Source: an uncultured Oscillospiraceae bacterium
GTDB taxonomy: Bacteria; Bacillota; Clostridia; Oscillospirales; Ruminococcaceae
Assembly (NCBI GenBank): GCA_934446355.1
Contig: CAKSEC010000004.1
Coordinates: 145,977 to 209,976 of the forward strand
Reading direction: 5' to 3'
DNA: 64,000 bases
Shown: one piece after another, positions 25,259 through 32,693 of the stretch
Position numbering within the stretch: position 1 is the stretch's first letter
Layout: every line of letters starts with the position of its first letter
The notes under the pieces: model-generated
Seen by the model: only the letters and a program-made list of their open reading frames with translations
What the model was told of the DNA's origin: nothing
Databases searched by the model: none
Translations under genes and position numbers: made by a program

Positions 25259-25939
25259 ATGACAACAAGGCGCAGGGTTTTCAGGGTCGTGCTTCTTATA
25301 ATAGTATCGCTTGTATCACTGGCGATGATAGCAGCCGGCGTATTCGCCCTGCTCGGCTGGAATATGAACAGAGAAGCGGTCAGTGAAAAGCCGGTAAGGC
25401 AGATATATGCGGAGCTTTCCGCCGACGAGCATTTCGTGCATTTCGACGAACTTCCCGAATTTTACGTGAATGCAGTCGTCGCCGTTGAGGACAGGGACTT
25501 CTGGGGACATAAGGGCATAGATCCGTCTGCGCTGATACGCGCCCTGCTCCACGACATCATGGCAATGGAATTTGCGGAGGGCGGCAGCACTATCACAATG
25601 CAGACCGCCAAGAATCTGTATTACACGCAGGACAAACGGCTGGAACGAAAGGCGGCTGAGCTTTTCACCGCTTCCGAGATAGAAAACAAGCTGGACAAGG
25701 AGCAGATATTTGAGTTATATGTCAACACCATCTACTTTGGCAGCAATTACTACGGGATATATGCGGCGGCAACGGGATACTACGGCGTCCCTCCCCTGCA
25801 GCTTACTGATGAACAGTGCGCTGTGTTAGCGGGGCTTCCGCAGGCGCCCAGCGTTTATTCGCCGGATGTATCGCCCGACCTCGCGGAAAAGAGGGCGCAG
25901 GTGGTGCTAAAGGCGATGCGTGACGCAGGGTATAATTGA
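25259..25939 (+). CDS. Monofunctional peptidoglycan transglycosylase (GT51)
   Basis: This 226-residue protein has one N-terminal membrane helix (about 8-33) and a GT51 domain. Motif 1 is AVEDRDFWGHKGID with the catalytic Glu near residue 76. Motif 2 is GGSTITMQTAKNLYY, followed by KLDKEQIFELYVNTIYFG. It polymerises lipid II into glycan strands without a transpeptidase domain. Its place 4 nt after the Bce permease suggests co-induction by cell-wall antibiotics that bind lipid II or undecaprenyl carriers (inference). Confidence 0.94.
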   Translation: MTTRRRVFRVVLLIIVSLVSLAMIAAGVFALLGWNMNREAVSEKPVRQIYAELSADEHFVHFDELPEFYVNAVVAVEDRDFWGHKGIDPSALIRALLHDIMAMEFAEGGSTITMQTAKNLYYTQDKRLERKAAELFTASEIENKLDKEQIFELYVNTIYFGSNYYGIYAAATGYYGVPPLQLTDEQCAVLAGLPQAPSVYSPDVSPDLAEKRAQVVLKAMRDAGYN

Positions 25940-26022
25940 CACAGAACGCAACAACTACGAGTTCTATGTAACCGCTGTTCAAAAAGTGGAGTGAAGCAAT
26001 TTCGCTTCTGCTTCTATATCAG

Positions 26023-26056
26023 AAAAGACCGTCACAGGAAACTGCGGCGGTCTTTG
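26023..26056 (+). terminator. Terminator of the Bce-GT51 unit
   Basis: AAAGACCG (26024-26031) and CGGTCTTT (26048-26055) form a stem with an inner CAG/CTG pairing, then TGTATTT. It closes the plus-strand unit about 85 nt after the GT51 stop. Confidence 0.75.
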
Positions 26057-26096
26057 TATTTCGGATTATTGTGGCAGGTCTAGGTTCATTGACTAG

Positions 26097-26516
26097 TTAA
26101 GTATCATTCTCAGGAACACGCCTGCCCATCTCGTAGGCCTGTTCCATTGCCGGAGAAAGAAAGATATCTCCGGATTCTTTTGCGCCCAGTCCGAGCACCA
26201 CGCCGCCCTCTACGGAGTCTGGCACACAGCAGGTGAACCCACGCAGGGAGGAGAGCATAGTTTCGGTGAACGATTCTTCAGGCGCTGCGCAGGTAATGAT
26301 ATAATAGAACGTTTTTCCTGCAAGCTGTGTAAAGAACGCATATGCACGGTCGAGCATTGTTTTCATCTGACCGGTCATGGAATAAAAATAGATGGGCGAG
26401 ACAAGAACTATCACATCAGCCGCCGTCATCTTTTCACGAATTTCCATCATGTCGTCTTTTTGAACGCAGACCCCGTTGTTCTGCTGACAGTAGTTGCAGC
26501 CCAGCCACCCCGCCAT
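26097..26516 (-). pseudogene. 5'-truncated flavodoxin-like NAD(P)H oxidoreductase
   Basis: The 139-residue frame starts abruptly at GCNYCQQNNGVCVQKDDM, which in flavodoxin-fold iron-sulfur/NADPH-dependent FMN reductases lies about 40-50 residues into the protein. The N-terminal FMN-binding beta strand and phosphate loop (GSPR-type) are missing. The rest matches the family: VSPIYFYSMTGQMKTMLDR, then a C-terminal part. The apparent ATG lies within DNA that reads as recombinase on the other strand. The gene was therefore cut by a rearrangement near 26500-26510, and an active product is unlikely. Confidence 0.8.
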
Positions 26517-27234
26517 TATTGAACCGGACGAGTGGGATCATGTTCAAGCTGAATTCGCCAGACGAAAAGAACTCGGAAATGCATACAGCGGAAAGAGTGT
26601 ACTCTCTGCAAAACTGGTTTGCGAGGACTGCGGCGGGTTCTTCGGCTCAAAGGTCTGGCATTCCACAGATCGCTACCGTCGCACTGTTTGGCAGTGCAAC
26701 AATAAATTCAAAGGCGGTGAACGCTGTCTGACGCCAACTGTGGATACGGAAACCGTACAGCAGCTCTTCATAAAAGCCTATAACCAGATGATGGAATGCA
26801 GAAAACAAATCATCGAGGACTGCGAACTGATGCGCAAAAAGCTGACCGATTTCAAGTCACTGGACGCCGATATTGAGCGTCACCTTGAGGAAACGCAGAT
26901 TGTTGCCGAACTTGTCAAGGCTGCAGTTAAGGATAATGCAGTCACCGCACAATCGCAGGAAGCGTACTTGGAAAAGTATGAGGCACTTACCCAAAGGTAT
27001 GAAACAGCGGTGGCGGAACTGGACCGCCTGCAAAATCTCCGTTCTATCCGCAGTCAGAAAGATAAGGCGATGGCGCTTTACATAAGAACTCTGAAAAAAC
27101 AGCCAATCGTATTGAGTGAGTGGAACGACACCTTGTGGACTGTGATGGTAGAGAAAGCAATCGTCCACAGGAACGGAGAGATAACCTTTGTGTTCTACAA
27201 TGGTACTAAGGTTAGAGTGGAGGAATTAAAATAG
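26494..27234 (+). pseudogene. 5'-truncated large serine recombinase (C-terminal part)
   Basis: The frame begins around SHPAIIEPDEWDHVQ, a characteristic point in the middle of large serine recombinases. It continues through the zinc-ribbon (CEDCGGFFG, then a later Cys-containing WQCNNKF and GERCLTP). A coiled-coil region (about 85-205) and a C-terminal beta segment, AIVHRNGEITFVFYNGTKV, follow. The catalytic resolvase domain and the first recombinase domain are absent. It is a remnant of an integrated element and abuts the truncated oxidoreductase in opposite orientation. Confidence 0.85.
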
Positions 27235-27334
27235 AAGTGCGACTTGATATTGACTTTACCAATAATAAACAGTAGGTATACTATTTTTTATTATGTCGCC
27301 TGTGAATTTTTTTGATTTATGTGGCAATGTATTA

Positions 27335-28288
27335 TCAGCCCGACAGGACATTTGTGTCGGAATGTATATTTCTCATTGAATTACGCTCCGCACTGCGACA
27401 GTGTTTTCTGTAATTTATCGGCGTAACGCCGTACAGCTTTTTGAACTTGCGGCAGAAATAGCCGATGTTCTCAAATCCCGTTTCCTGCGCTATGGCGCAA
27501 ACGCTGTTTTCGGTATCAACAAGCAGTTTTGACGCACGTTTCAGTCTGTATTCCACAACGTAATTTATCGGCGAAGTGTGCAGGTATGTCCTGAAAATAT
27601 TGAGAACACTGCTTTTGCTTATAAGAACTGTTCCTGCAATATCGTCAAGTGTTATCTGACCGCTGTAATTATCATGAATATACTGCATCATTATCTGAAG
27701 CTTAGCCTGCGTCTGTGCGGAATGCCCGGACACGGGGCCGCAGTCTGTTATCTGTATGCTTTCATATAACAGACGCCATAGTTTCAGCAGAAGTTCTACC
27801 GTTTCCATTTCAGAAGCCGTGCCTGAACCCTGCACAGCAAATACCGACCTCATTGTTTCGATAATGCTGTGGTGCGCTGTTTCTTCGTCGGAAAAAATCA
27901 CACATTCGGTAGTTGATTCAATTATCGGTCTGATGTATCTGGTGTATATCAGACTGCCCTGCGGCGCAAGCAGAACAGGTGAAAAAACAATGTTCGGAAT
28001 GATGGCGCTGTCTTGGGCTTCAAACCTGTGTATCACCTGAGAATTTATAAAAATCCCATCGCCCGAGCTTAAAACATACCTGTTTCCACCCACCAGAAAA
28101 TCAGCCTTGCCATGCTGTACATAAACAAATTCGACCTCTGGGTGCCAGTGCCAGTCGATACAGTGAAAGTCGAAATCCCAGATGTCCTCATAATAGTAGC
28201 TGAACGGATATTCTTCGCTGCCGTGACTTGCAGTTTCACGTAAGGTTTCGTCCGTTGTGATCCTGTCCTTTTTGATTTCATCACCCAT
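27335..28288 (-). CDS. AraC family transcriptional regulator with cupin domain
   Basis: The 317-residue protein has an N-terminal cupin-like sensor domain, about residues 30-115, with DWHWHPEVEFVYVQHG. A C-terminal AraC DNA-binding domain follows (about 195-295), with ITLDDIAGTVLISKSSVLN and GFENIGYFCRKFKKLYGVTP. Such regulators commonly control sugar uptake. It is transcribed divergently from an MFS transporter, its probable target. AGGTGAG precedes the ATG. Confidence 0.94.
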   Translation of the reverse strand: MGDEIKKDRITTDETLRETASHGSEEYPFSYYYEDIWDFDFHCIDWHWHPEVEFVYVQHGKADFLVGGNRYVLSSGDGIFINSQVIHRFEAQDSAIIPNIVFSPVLLAPQGSLIYTRYIRPIIESTTECVIFSDEETAHHSIIETMRSVFAVQGSGTASEMETVELLLKLWRLLYESIQITDCGPVSGHSAQTQAKLQIMMQYIHDNYSGQITLDDIAGTVLISKSSVLNIFRTYLHTSPINYVVEYRLKRASKLLVDTENSVCAIAQETGFENIGYFCRKFKKLYGVTPINYRKHCRSAERNSMRNIHSDTNVLSG

Positions 28289-28337
28289 GTTCTCACCTGA
28301 TTTGCGATATTGTGTAATAAAAATGTGATTTTGTGCA

Positions 28338-28366
28338 TTGAAATGTTATGATATTTACTATATAAT
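28338..28366 (+). promoter_or_regulatory. Promoter of the MFS transporter gene
   Basis: TTGAAA (28338-28343) and TATAAT (28361-28366) are spaced 17 bp. A 15-nt palindrome, TATAATC-T-GATTATA (28361-28375), overlaps the -10 element and may be an operator. Confidence 0.8.
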
Positions 28367-28399
28367 CTGATTATATCATTTGTCAAGGAGTTTGTCAAT

Positions 28400-29584
28400 A
28401 TGGCTGTGAATTACAGAAAAACACTTATATCCTGCTATCTTGGATTTATCACACAGGCAATAGCGGCTAATTTCGCTCCGCTTCTATTTCTCACATTTCA
28501 CAATGGCTATGGTATTCCGTTGGGGAAAATTGCCCTTATCTCGTCGGTATTTTTTGTTACTCAGCTTATCATAGATGTGCTGTGCGCACGTTTCGCCGAC
28601 AAGATCGGCTATCGGAAATGCGTTATCGGTTCGCAGGCGTTTTCTGCGCTGGGACTTATCGGGCTTGCTTTTCTGCCAGAACTGCTTCCCGACCCGTTTT
28701 CAGGAATAATTATAAGCACGGTCATATATGCAATGGGAAGCGGTCTGACCGAGGTACTTGTAAGTCCGATAGTTGAAGCCTGCCCGTTTGAGCACAAAGA
28801 AGCCGCAATGAGCCTGCTGCATTCATTCTACTGCTGGGGTTCGGTCGGAGTCATACTCATTTCAACACTGTTTTTTACTGTTTTCGGCATAGAAAACTGG
28901 AAGTGGCTCTCTTGTATCTGGGCGATAATTCCACTGGTGAATGTTTACAATTTTTCAGTATGTCCCATTGAACATCCTGTCGAGAACGGCAAGGGAATGC
29001 GTATCCGTGACCTGCTCAGAGTACCGCTGTTCTGGCTTGCGATACTGCTTATGGTATGTGCGGGAGCCTCGGAGCTTTCAATGGCGCAGTGGGCATCGGC
29101 GTTTGCAGAATCCGCTCTCGGACTGACTAAATCAGTCGGCGATATTGCAGGACCGTGTATGTTTGCGGTGACGATGGGCATAAGCCGTACACTCTACGGG
29201 AAGTACGGCGAAAAACTCGATCTTATGAAATTCATGATAGGCTCGGCATTGCTGTGTCTGATCTGTTACATCACTGCCTCCCTGTCGGGAATACCTGTAA
29301 TCGGACTTCTCGGCTGCATAATGTGCGGATTCTCGGTAGGTATTATGTGGCCCGGTTCTATAAGCATCTGCTCAGGCAAAATACCCACCGGCGGAACTGC
29401 GATGTTTGCACTTCTCGCTATGGCAGGCGATCTCGGCGGAGCACTCGGTCCTGCTATTGTAGGAAATATCACCCAGAATGCAGGCAATGATATGCAGAAA
29501 GGTATGCTTTCAGGCTGTGCATTTCCCTTGATACTTATGGTATCGCTCCTGCTGCTGAACAGGGCCGGACGTAAAAACAACTGA
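28400..29584 (+). CDS. MFS transporter
   Basis: This 394-residue protein has about twelve membrane segments. The MFS loop 2-3 motif appears as ARFADKIGYRKCVIGSQ near residue 63. The N-terminal half has a GLTEVLVSPIVEAC segment reminiscent of FucP-like or sugar-type MFS members. The substrate is unknown, though the divergent AraC-cupin regulator suggests a carbohydrate. AAGGAG lies upstream of the ATG. Confidence 0.9.
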   Translation: MAVNYRKTLISCYLGFITQAIAANFAPLLFLTFHNGYGIPLGKIALISSVFFVTQLIIDVLCARFADKIGYRKCVIGSQAFSALGLIGLAFLPELLPDPFSGIIISTVIYAMGSGLTEVLVSPIVEACPFEHKEAAMSLLHSFYCWGSVGVILISTLFFTVFGIENWKWLSCIWAIIPLVNVYNFSVCPIEHPVENGKGMRIRDLLRVPLFWLAILLMVCAGASELSMAQWASAFAESALGLTKSVGDIAGPCMFAVTMGISRTLYGKYGEKLDLMKFMIGSALLCLICYITASLSGIPVIGLLGCIMCGFSVGIMWPGSISICSGKIPTGGTAMFALLAMAGDLGGALGPAIVGNITQNAGNDMQKGMLSGCAFPLILMVSLLLLNRAGRKNN

Positions 29585-29616
29585 TCATATCCGGCAGGTT
29601 TATGCAAAAAATATGA

Positions 29617-29656
29617 TAAAAAGGCACCATGTATTAAAACGTGATGCCTTTTTTTA
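29617..29656 (+). terminator. Terminator of the MFS gene
   Basis: AAAAAGGCA (29618-29626) pairs with TGCCTTTTT (29645-29653) and is followed by more T residues. Confidence 0.85.
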
Positions 29657-30121
29657 TCTTTTGATGTCAGCAGTTAATTTACAAATTTCATAGAATCCGT
29701 TCTATATTTCTGAGAAGTATTATCTGCATCGTGGGTATAGTGGCTTTTCAGTTGGTGTAAGATTGAAATTTCTGCATTAAACTTATTTTTTTTAGCATTG
29801 ACGATTGTTATTCCGCCTGATATTCTTAGTGTTCAAACTTTACAGTTCCGAACCACAGAGTGGGAAAATAAGATAACATGGCTGCAAAACTGTTTATCCC
29901 TTAGAGATAATGTCCTGCGTGGTTTTGTCATTTTTAGGAATAATTAAAAAGTGCACACCCCCTTGCCGAAAATGCACACCCTTACGACCTTTCGTTAAAT
30001 AGTATAAAGGCAAAAAATAGAAAATGCTCCGCTGTGACCGTTTTTCAGTCACCGCAGAGCATTCTTTCGTTAAATTGTGCTGACAAATCCCATTAAATAA
30101 GAACTTTCGGATAAAGAAAAC
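29657..30121. other. Gene-poor stretch with a repeat-flanked hairpin
   Basis: I see no convincing gene here. A minus-strand frame reaching into the tRNA gene is an artefact. Notable content is a 16-bp imperfect inverted repeat at 30023-30063 (14 of 16 pairs), flanked by two copies of CTTTCGTTAAAT at 29989-30000 and 30064-30075. There are also two copies of TGCACACCC near 29952 and 29973. On the minus strand a T-rich run follows the hairpin, so it may be a second terminator behind the tRNA gene or the relic of a small element. Confidence 0.5.
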
Positions 30122-30162
30122 GGACACCAATAAAGATACGCATTGTATTAAAATTGGTGTCC
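30122..30162 (-). terminator. Terminator of tRNA-Pro(CGG)
   Basis: GGACACCAAT (30122-30131) and ATTGGTGTCC (30153-30162) are a perfect 10-bp pair. On the minus strand GTTTTCTTT follows. Confidence 0.85.
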
Positions 30163-30167
30163 TATTA

Positions 30168-30244
30168 TGGTCGAGATGACAGGATTCGAACCTGCGACCT
30201 CTGCGTCCCGAACGCAGCGCTCTACCAAACTGAGCCACATCTCG
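30168..30244 (-). tRNA. tRNA-Pro (anticodon CGG)
   Basis: The 77-nt minus-strand sequence folds as a tRNA. The acceptor CGAGATG pairs with CATCTCG, followed by discriminator A and an encoded CCA end. The T-loop contains GGTTCGAATCC. The anticodon arm CTGCG-TTCGGGA-CGCAG gives CGG, reading the proline codon CCG. It has its own promoter and terminator. Confidence 0.96.
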
Positions 30245-30258
30245 TTGTTGACTAATAT

Positions 30259-30287
30259 ATTATATCACAGGGGAAAGAATTTGTCAA
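30259..30287 (-). promoter_or_regulatory. Promoter of tRNA-Pro(CGG)
   Basis: TTGACA (30282-30287) and TATAAT (30259-30264) have 17-bp spacing on the minus strand. The element is embedded in the AGTGCTTGACAAAT context shared with the tRNA-Ser promoter. Confidence 0.92.
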
Positions 30288-30362
30288 GCACTTTTTTCAA
30301 AAAAGCGCAGAAACTTTACAGAACAGCCATGAGATCATGGCAAAACCGAATTGTGCATTATC

Positions 30363-30394
30363 GAACAAAATCGCCCCCAGAACTAACTGGAGGC
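30363..30394 (-). terminator. Terminator of tRNA-Pro(TGG)
   Basis: GCCTCCAG and CTGGGGGC (minus strand; 30387-30394 and 30373-30380) form an 8-bp stem with one G-U pair. GATTTTG follows. Confidence 0.75.
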
Positions 30395-30419
30395 GAAGCA
30401 CATTGCAGCATCATGCTGC

Positions 30420-30495
30420 TGGTCGGAGTGACAGGATTCGAACCTGCGGCCTCAACATCCCAAATGTCGCGCGCTACCAACTGCGCTACACCCCG
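30420..30495 (-). tRNA. tRNA-Pro (anticodon TGG)
   Basis: The 76-nt minus-strand sequence has acceptor CGGGGTG paired with CACTCCG (one G-U), an encoded ACCA end and T-loop GGTTCGAATCC. The anticodon loop TTTGGGA gives TGG, which reads most proline codons. It is independently transcribed 175 nt from the other proline tRNA. Confidence 0.96.
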
Positions 30496-30528
30496 AAAAA
30501 TGATCTATTGACAATCACACTATATTTA

Positions 30529-30557
30529 ATTATAGCATAAAGGAATAGATTTGTCAA
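30529..30557 (-). promoter_or_regulatory. Promoter of tRNA-Pro(TGG)
   Basis: TTGACA (30552-30557) and TATAAT (30529-30534) are spaced 17 bp on the minus strand. Confidence 0.92.
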
Positions 30558-30909
30558 GTGCTATTTTACTACCGAGATCGTAAAACAATGCGTTCACTGT
30601 CATTTTCACTGTTCTAAATACCATATAAAACAGGCACAAAACAAGTATGAAATAACACTATTTATTCAGTTTATAATTAGCGTGAATTACTACTCTTCCA
30701 TAATAAAAGTCCATGATTGCAGTGTTTATCGACAATGGACATTCTTGTTTTTTTTGAGCGATTTTCAAATCGACATTTACAGGAACGCTCTAATATAAAT
30801 ATTTACCCAGCTTCACTGGAATATCTTGTATTTCAGCCGTATTTAGGTGTCTGTGATTGAACTATTCAACAATAATAATCCAAAGTAACCGAAATTGACT
30901 TGTAAGGGA

Positions 30910-30938
30910 TTGATTTTTGATATCTTTTGTAGTATAAT
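30910..30938 (+). promoter_or_regulatory. Promoter of the XRE regulator gene
   Basis: TTGATT (30910-30915) and TATAAT (30933-30938) are spaced 17 bp, 36 nt upstream of the ATG. A strong AGGAGG lies between. Confidence 0.82.
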
Positions 30939-30974
30939 GAATGTACCGTAGGAAATGGACAGGAGGATAAAATT

Positions 30975-31223
30975 ATGTTCAAGAACCAGGCAAACGGACG
31001 AAAGAACCTCGTAGGCTTAAAGATGCAGGAGGTTCGCAAATCCAGAGGTATTTCCCAGCGCCAGGTCGCAGACGACCTCAATGAACTCGGACTTATCATT
31101 GATAAGAACGCAGTTCAGCGTATGGAATCCGGTCAGCGCTTCATCACAGACATTGAGCTTGTAACGATTGCAAAGTACCTCAATATCTCTATGAACGAGC
31201 TGATGGCTCCTTTCAGCAAGTAA
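30975..31223 (+). CDS. Small XRE-family helix-turn-helix protein
   Basis: This 82-residue protein is essentially one Cro/CI-type DNA-binding domain. LKMQEVRKSRGISQRQVADD (residues 15-34) is the first helices, NAVQRMESGQRFI the recognition helix and end, and TIAKYLNISMNELM the last helix. No sensor or protease-sensitive domain is present. It has its own promoter and sits among tRNA genes with no clear target; autoregulation is plausible. Its location suggests either a housekeeping regulator or a leftover of a mobile element. Confidence 0.9.
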   Translation: MFKNQANGRKNLVGLKMQEVRKSRGISQRQVADDLNELGLIIDKNAVQRMESGQRFITDIELVTIAKYLNISMNELMAPFSK

Positions 31224-31382
31224 GCTGAATAAAGTAAATGCCCTGTGCCTTATGCCGGGGCATTTCACTTTTCCCCGCCCTGCCCTGCCGCATACTTCCC
31301 GAACTCAAATCTGCGCCCTCGGTATTACTCTACCGGTCATCTGTCCATACCGCCCATATGTCCATGATCGCAAAACAAATAA

Positions 31383-31417
31383 AAAAATCCACCACAGTTC
31401 ATCGCTGCGGTGGATTT
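31383..31417 (-). terminator. Terminator of tRNA-Ser
   Basis: AAATCCACCGCAG and CTGTGGTGGATTT on the minus strand (31405-31417 and 31385-31397) pair at 12 of 13 positions, with TTTT after. Confidence 0.85.
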
Positions 31418-31418
31418 A

Positions 31419-31509
31419 TGGCGGACAGGGAGGGATTCGAACCCTCGAACGGGTTTAATCGTTACACGATTTCCAATCGTGCGCCTTAGACCAGCTCAGC
31501 CACCTGTCC
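31419..31509 (-). tRNA. tRNA-Ser (anticodon GGA)
   Basis: The 91-nt minus-strand sequence has acceptor GGACAGG pairing with CCTGTCC, discriminator G and an encoded CCA end. The long variable arm is typical of serine tRNAs. The anticodon arm CACGA-TTGGAAA-TCGTG gives GGA, reading TCC and TCT. Confidence 0.96.
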
Positions 31510-31549
31510 ATATCTCTATTATTTTTTGTCGTTTTCACTCGACTTGTAT

Positions 31550-31578
31550 ATTATATCACACGGTGATTAATTTGTCAA
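31550..31578 (-). promoter_or_regulatory. Promoter of tRNA-Ser(GGA)
   Basis: TTGACA (31573-31578) and TATAAT (31550-31555) are spaced 17 bp on the minus strand, with the same AAGTGCTTGACAAATT surroundings as the tRNA-Pro(CGG) promoter. Confidence 0.92.
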
Positions 31579-31632
31579 GCACTTTTCTAAAATTTTTTTC
31601 TTTTTTATAGATCAGTTTTTTATTTCCCGTTA

Positions 31633-31661
31633 TTGACAAAATATAACGAATGTGATATAAT
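31633..31661 (+). promoter_or_regulatory. Promoter of the methyltransferase gene
   Basis: TTGACA (31633-31638) and TATAAT (31656-31661) are spaced 17 bp. The 86-nt leader before the ATG contains two CACGTG hexamers that could pair. Confidence 0.88.
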
Positions 31662-31747
31662 AAAAATCCATCTTTTTCACGTGATACCAGTTAGATGTCA
31701 CACGTGCTTCATACTTAGAAAGAACAACGGAATGCAGGAGGAAAAAA

Positions 31748-32656
31748 ATGAACGACAGATCGAGTATTACCGCATTGATGTCAGCGTTTGCAAGAGCCTA
31801 TCACACACGCTGTGAGCAGCGGCCTATCTTCACGGACGATATAGCTGAAAAGCTGATGACCGCCGAAGAATATCAGCAGATATCACAGTATGTCAGCAGC
31901 GGTATCGACTTTTTCGCTCCCGAAAAGAAAAACGAGATCCACAGCAGGGACGAGATACTTAAATATATCGTCCGCACGCAGCTTGCCCCTACTCCGGCGG
32001 CAAGAGCAAGGTTCTGCGAGGATTCTCTCAAAACAGCTGTAATGACAGGCGTAAAGCAGTATGTCATTCTTGGCGCAGGCTTGGATACTTTCGCATTCAG
32101 AGAGCCTGAATATGTTTCCAGATACCACGTGTTCGAGGTGGACCACCTCCTCACTCAGTTGGACAAGCGCGAACGTATCGCACGCGCCGGATTATCCGTG
32201 CCGGAAAAACTTCATTACGTTCCGGTCGATTTCTCATGCGACGACCTGAGCAGCAAGCTTCTGGAATCAGGCTTCGACCCAAAGAAAAAGACGTTTTTCT
32301 CGTGGCTCGGCGTCAGCTACTACCTCACGGTGGAACAGATAGCTTCAATGCTGGACAGCCTTGCGGGTATCTCTGCAGAGGGCAGCACTCTGGTTTTCGA
32401 CTGTGCGGACGAGGGTCTTTTCACCTCTGACATAAAACGAGTGCAGAACATGGCTGCCATGGCTGCGGCGGGTGGCGAGCCTATGAGATCGTGTTTCAGC
32501 TATCTTCAGCTGGAAAAGCTGATGGAGGAGCATGGCTTTCTGATTTACGAGTACCTCACGCCGGAGGATATCCAGCGACAGTTCTTTGAGGAGCAGTACG
32601 GCAATATGACTGCATTTGAGCATATAGACTACGTTACAGCGGTACATAAGATGTAA
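31748..32656 (+). CDS. SAM-dependent methyltransferase, leucine carboxyl methyltransferase-like family
   Basis: This 302-residue cytoplasmic protein has the motif I region YVILGAGLDTFAFR near residue 103. FEVDH follows near 125 as the acidic residue that binds the SAM ribose. A central FFSWLGVSYYLT segment is typical of the LCM/PPM-like family common in bacteria. Its substrate is unknown; relatives act on polyketide-like or small carboxylate compounds. AGGAGG lies 8 nt before the ATG. It is monocistronic and convergent with the Cthe_2159-like gene. Confidence 0.88.
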   Translation: MNDRSSITALMSAFARAYHTRCEQRPIFTDDIAEKLMTAEEYQQISQYVSSGIDFFAPEKKNEIHSRDEILKYIVRTQLAPTPAARARFCEDSLKTAVMTGVKQYVILGAGLDTFAFREPEYVSRYHVFEVDHLLTQLDKRERIARAGLSVPEKLHYVPVDFSCDDLSSKLLESGFDPKKKTFFSWLGVSYYLTVEQIASMLDSLAGISAEGSTLVFDCADEGLFTSDIKRVQNMAAMAAAGGEPMRSCFSYLQLEKLMEEHGFLIYEYLTPEDIQRQFFEEQYGNMTAFEHIDYVTAVHKM

Positions 32657-32660
32657 GCAT

Positions 32661-32690
32661 ATGGGAGGGCATCGACCCTCCCATTGCTTT
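32661..32690. terminator. Bidirectional terminator
   Basis: ATGGGAGGG (32661-32669) and CCCTCCCAT (32676-32684) are a perfect 9-bp pair, followed by TGCTTTTATTT on the plus strand. It separates two convergent genes only 37 nt apart. Confidence 0.88.
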
Positions 32691-32693
32691 TAT

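Larger units (their letters stand above)
30496..30974. other. Intergenic stretch between tRNA-Pro and the XRE gene
   Basis: This AT-rich DNA contains the tRNA-Pro(TGG) promoter at its left end and the XRE promoter at its right end. Between them (about 30560-30905) I see only small AT-rich inverted repeats and no credible reading frame. Confidence 0.6.

Noticed and set aside
29894..30238. 114-codon minus-strand frame containing a RFESC-type motif
   Set aside because: That motif is the usual false translation of a tRNA gene; the frame runs through tRNA-Pro and its terminator.
30167..30511. Plus-strand frame with GFEPA-type segments
   Set aside because: It is antisense to two tRNA-Pro genes and reproduces the known artefact of translated tRNA.
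31238..31489. Plus-strand frames ending in tRNA-Ser
   Set aside because: They read through the terminator and antisense of tRNA-Ser, with no ribosome site.
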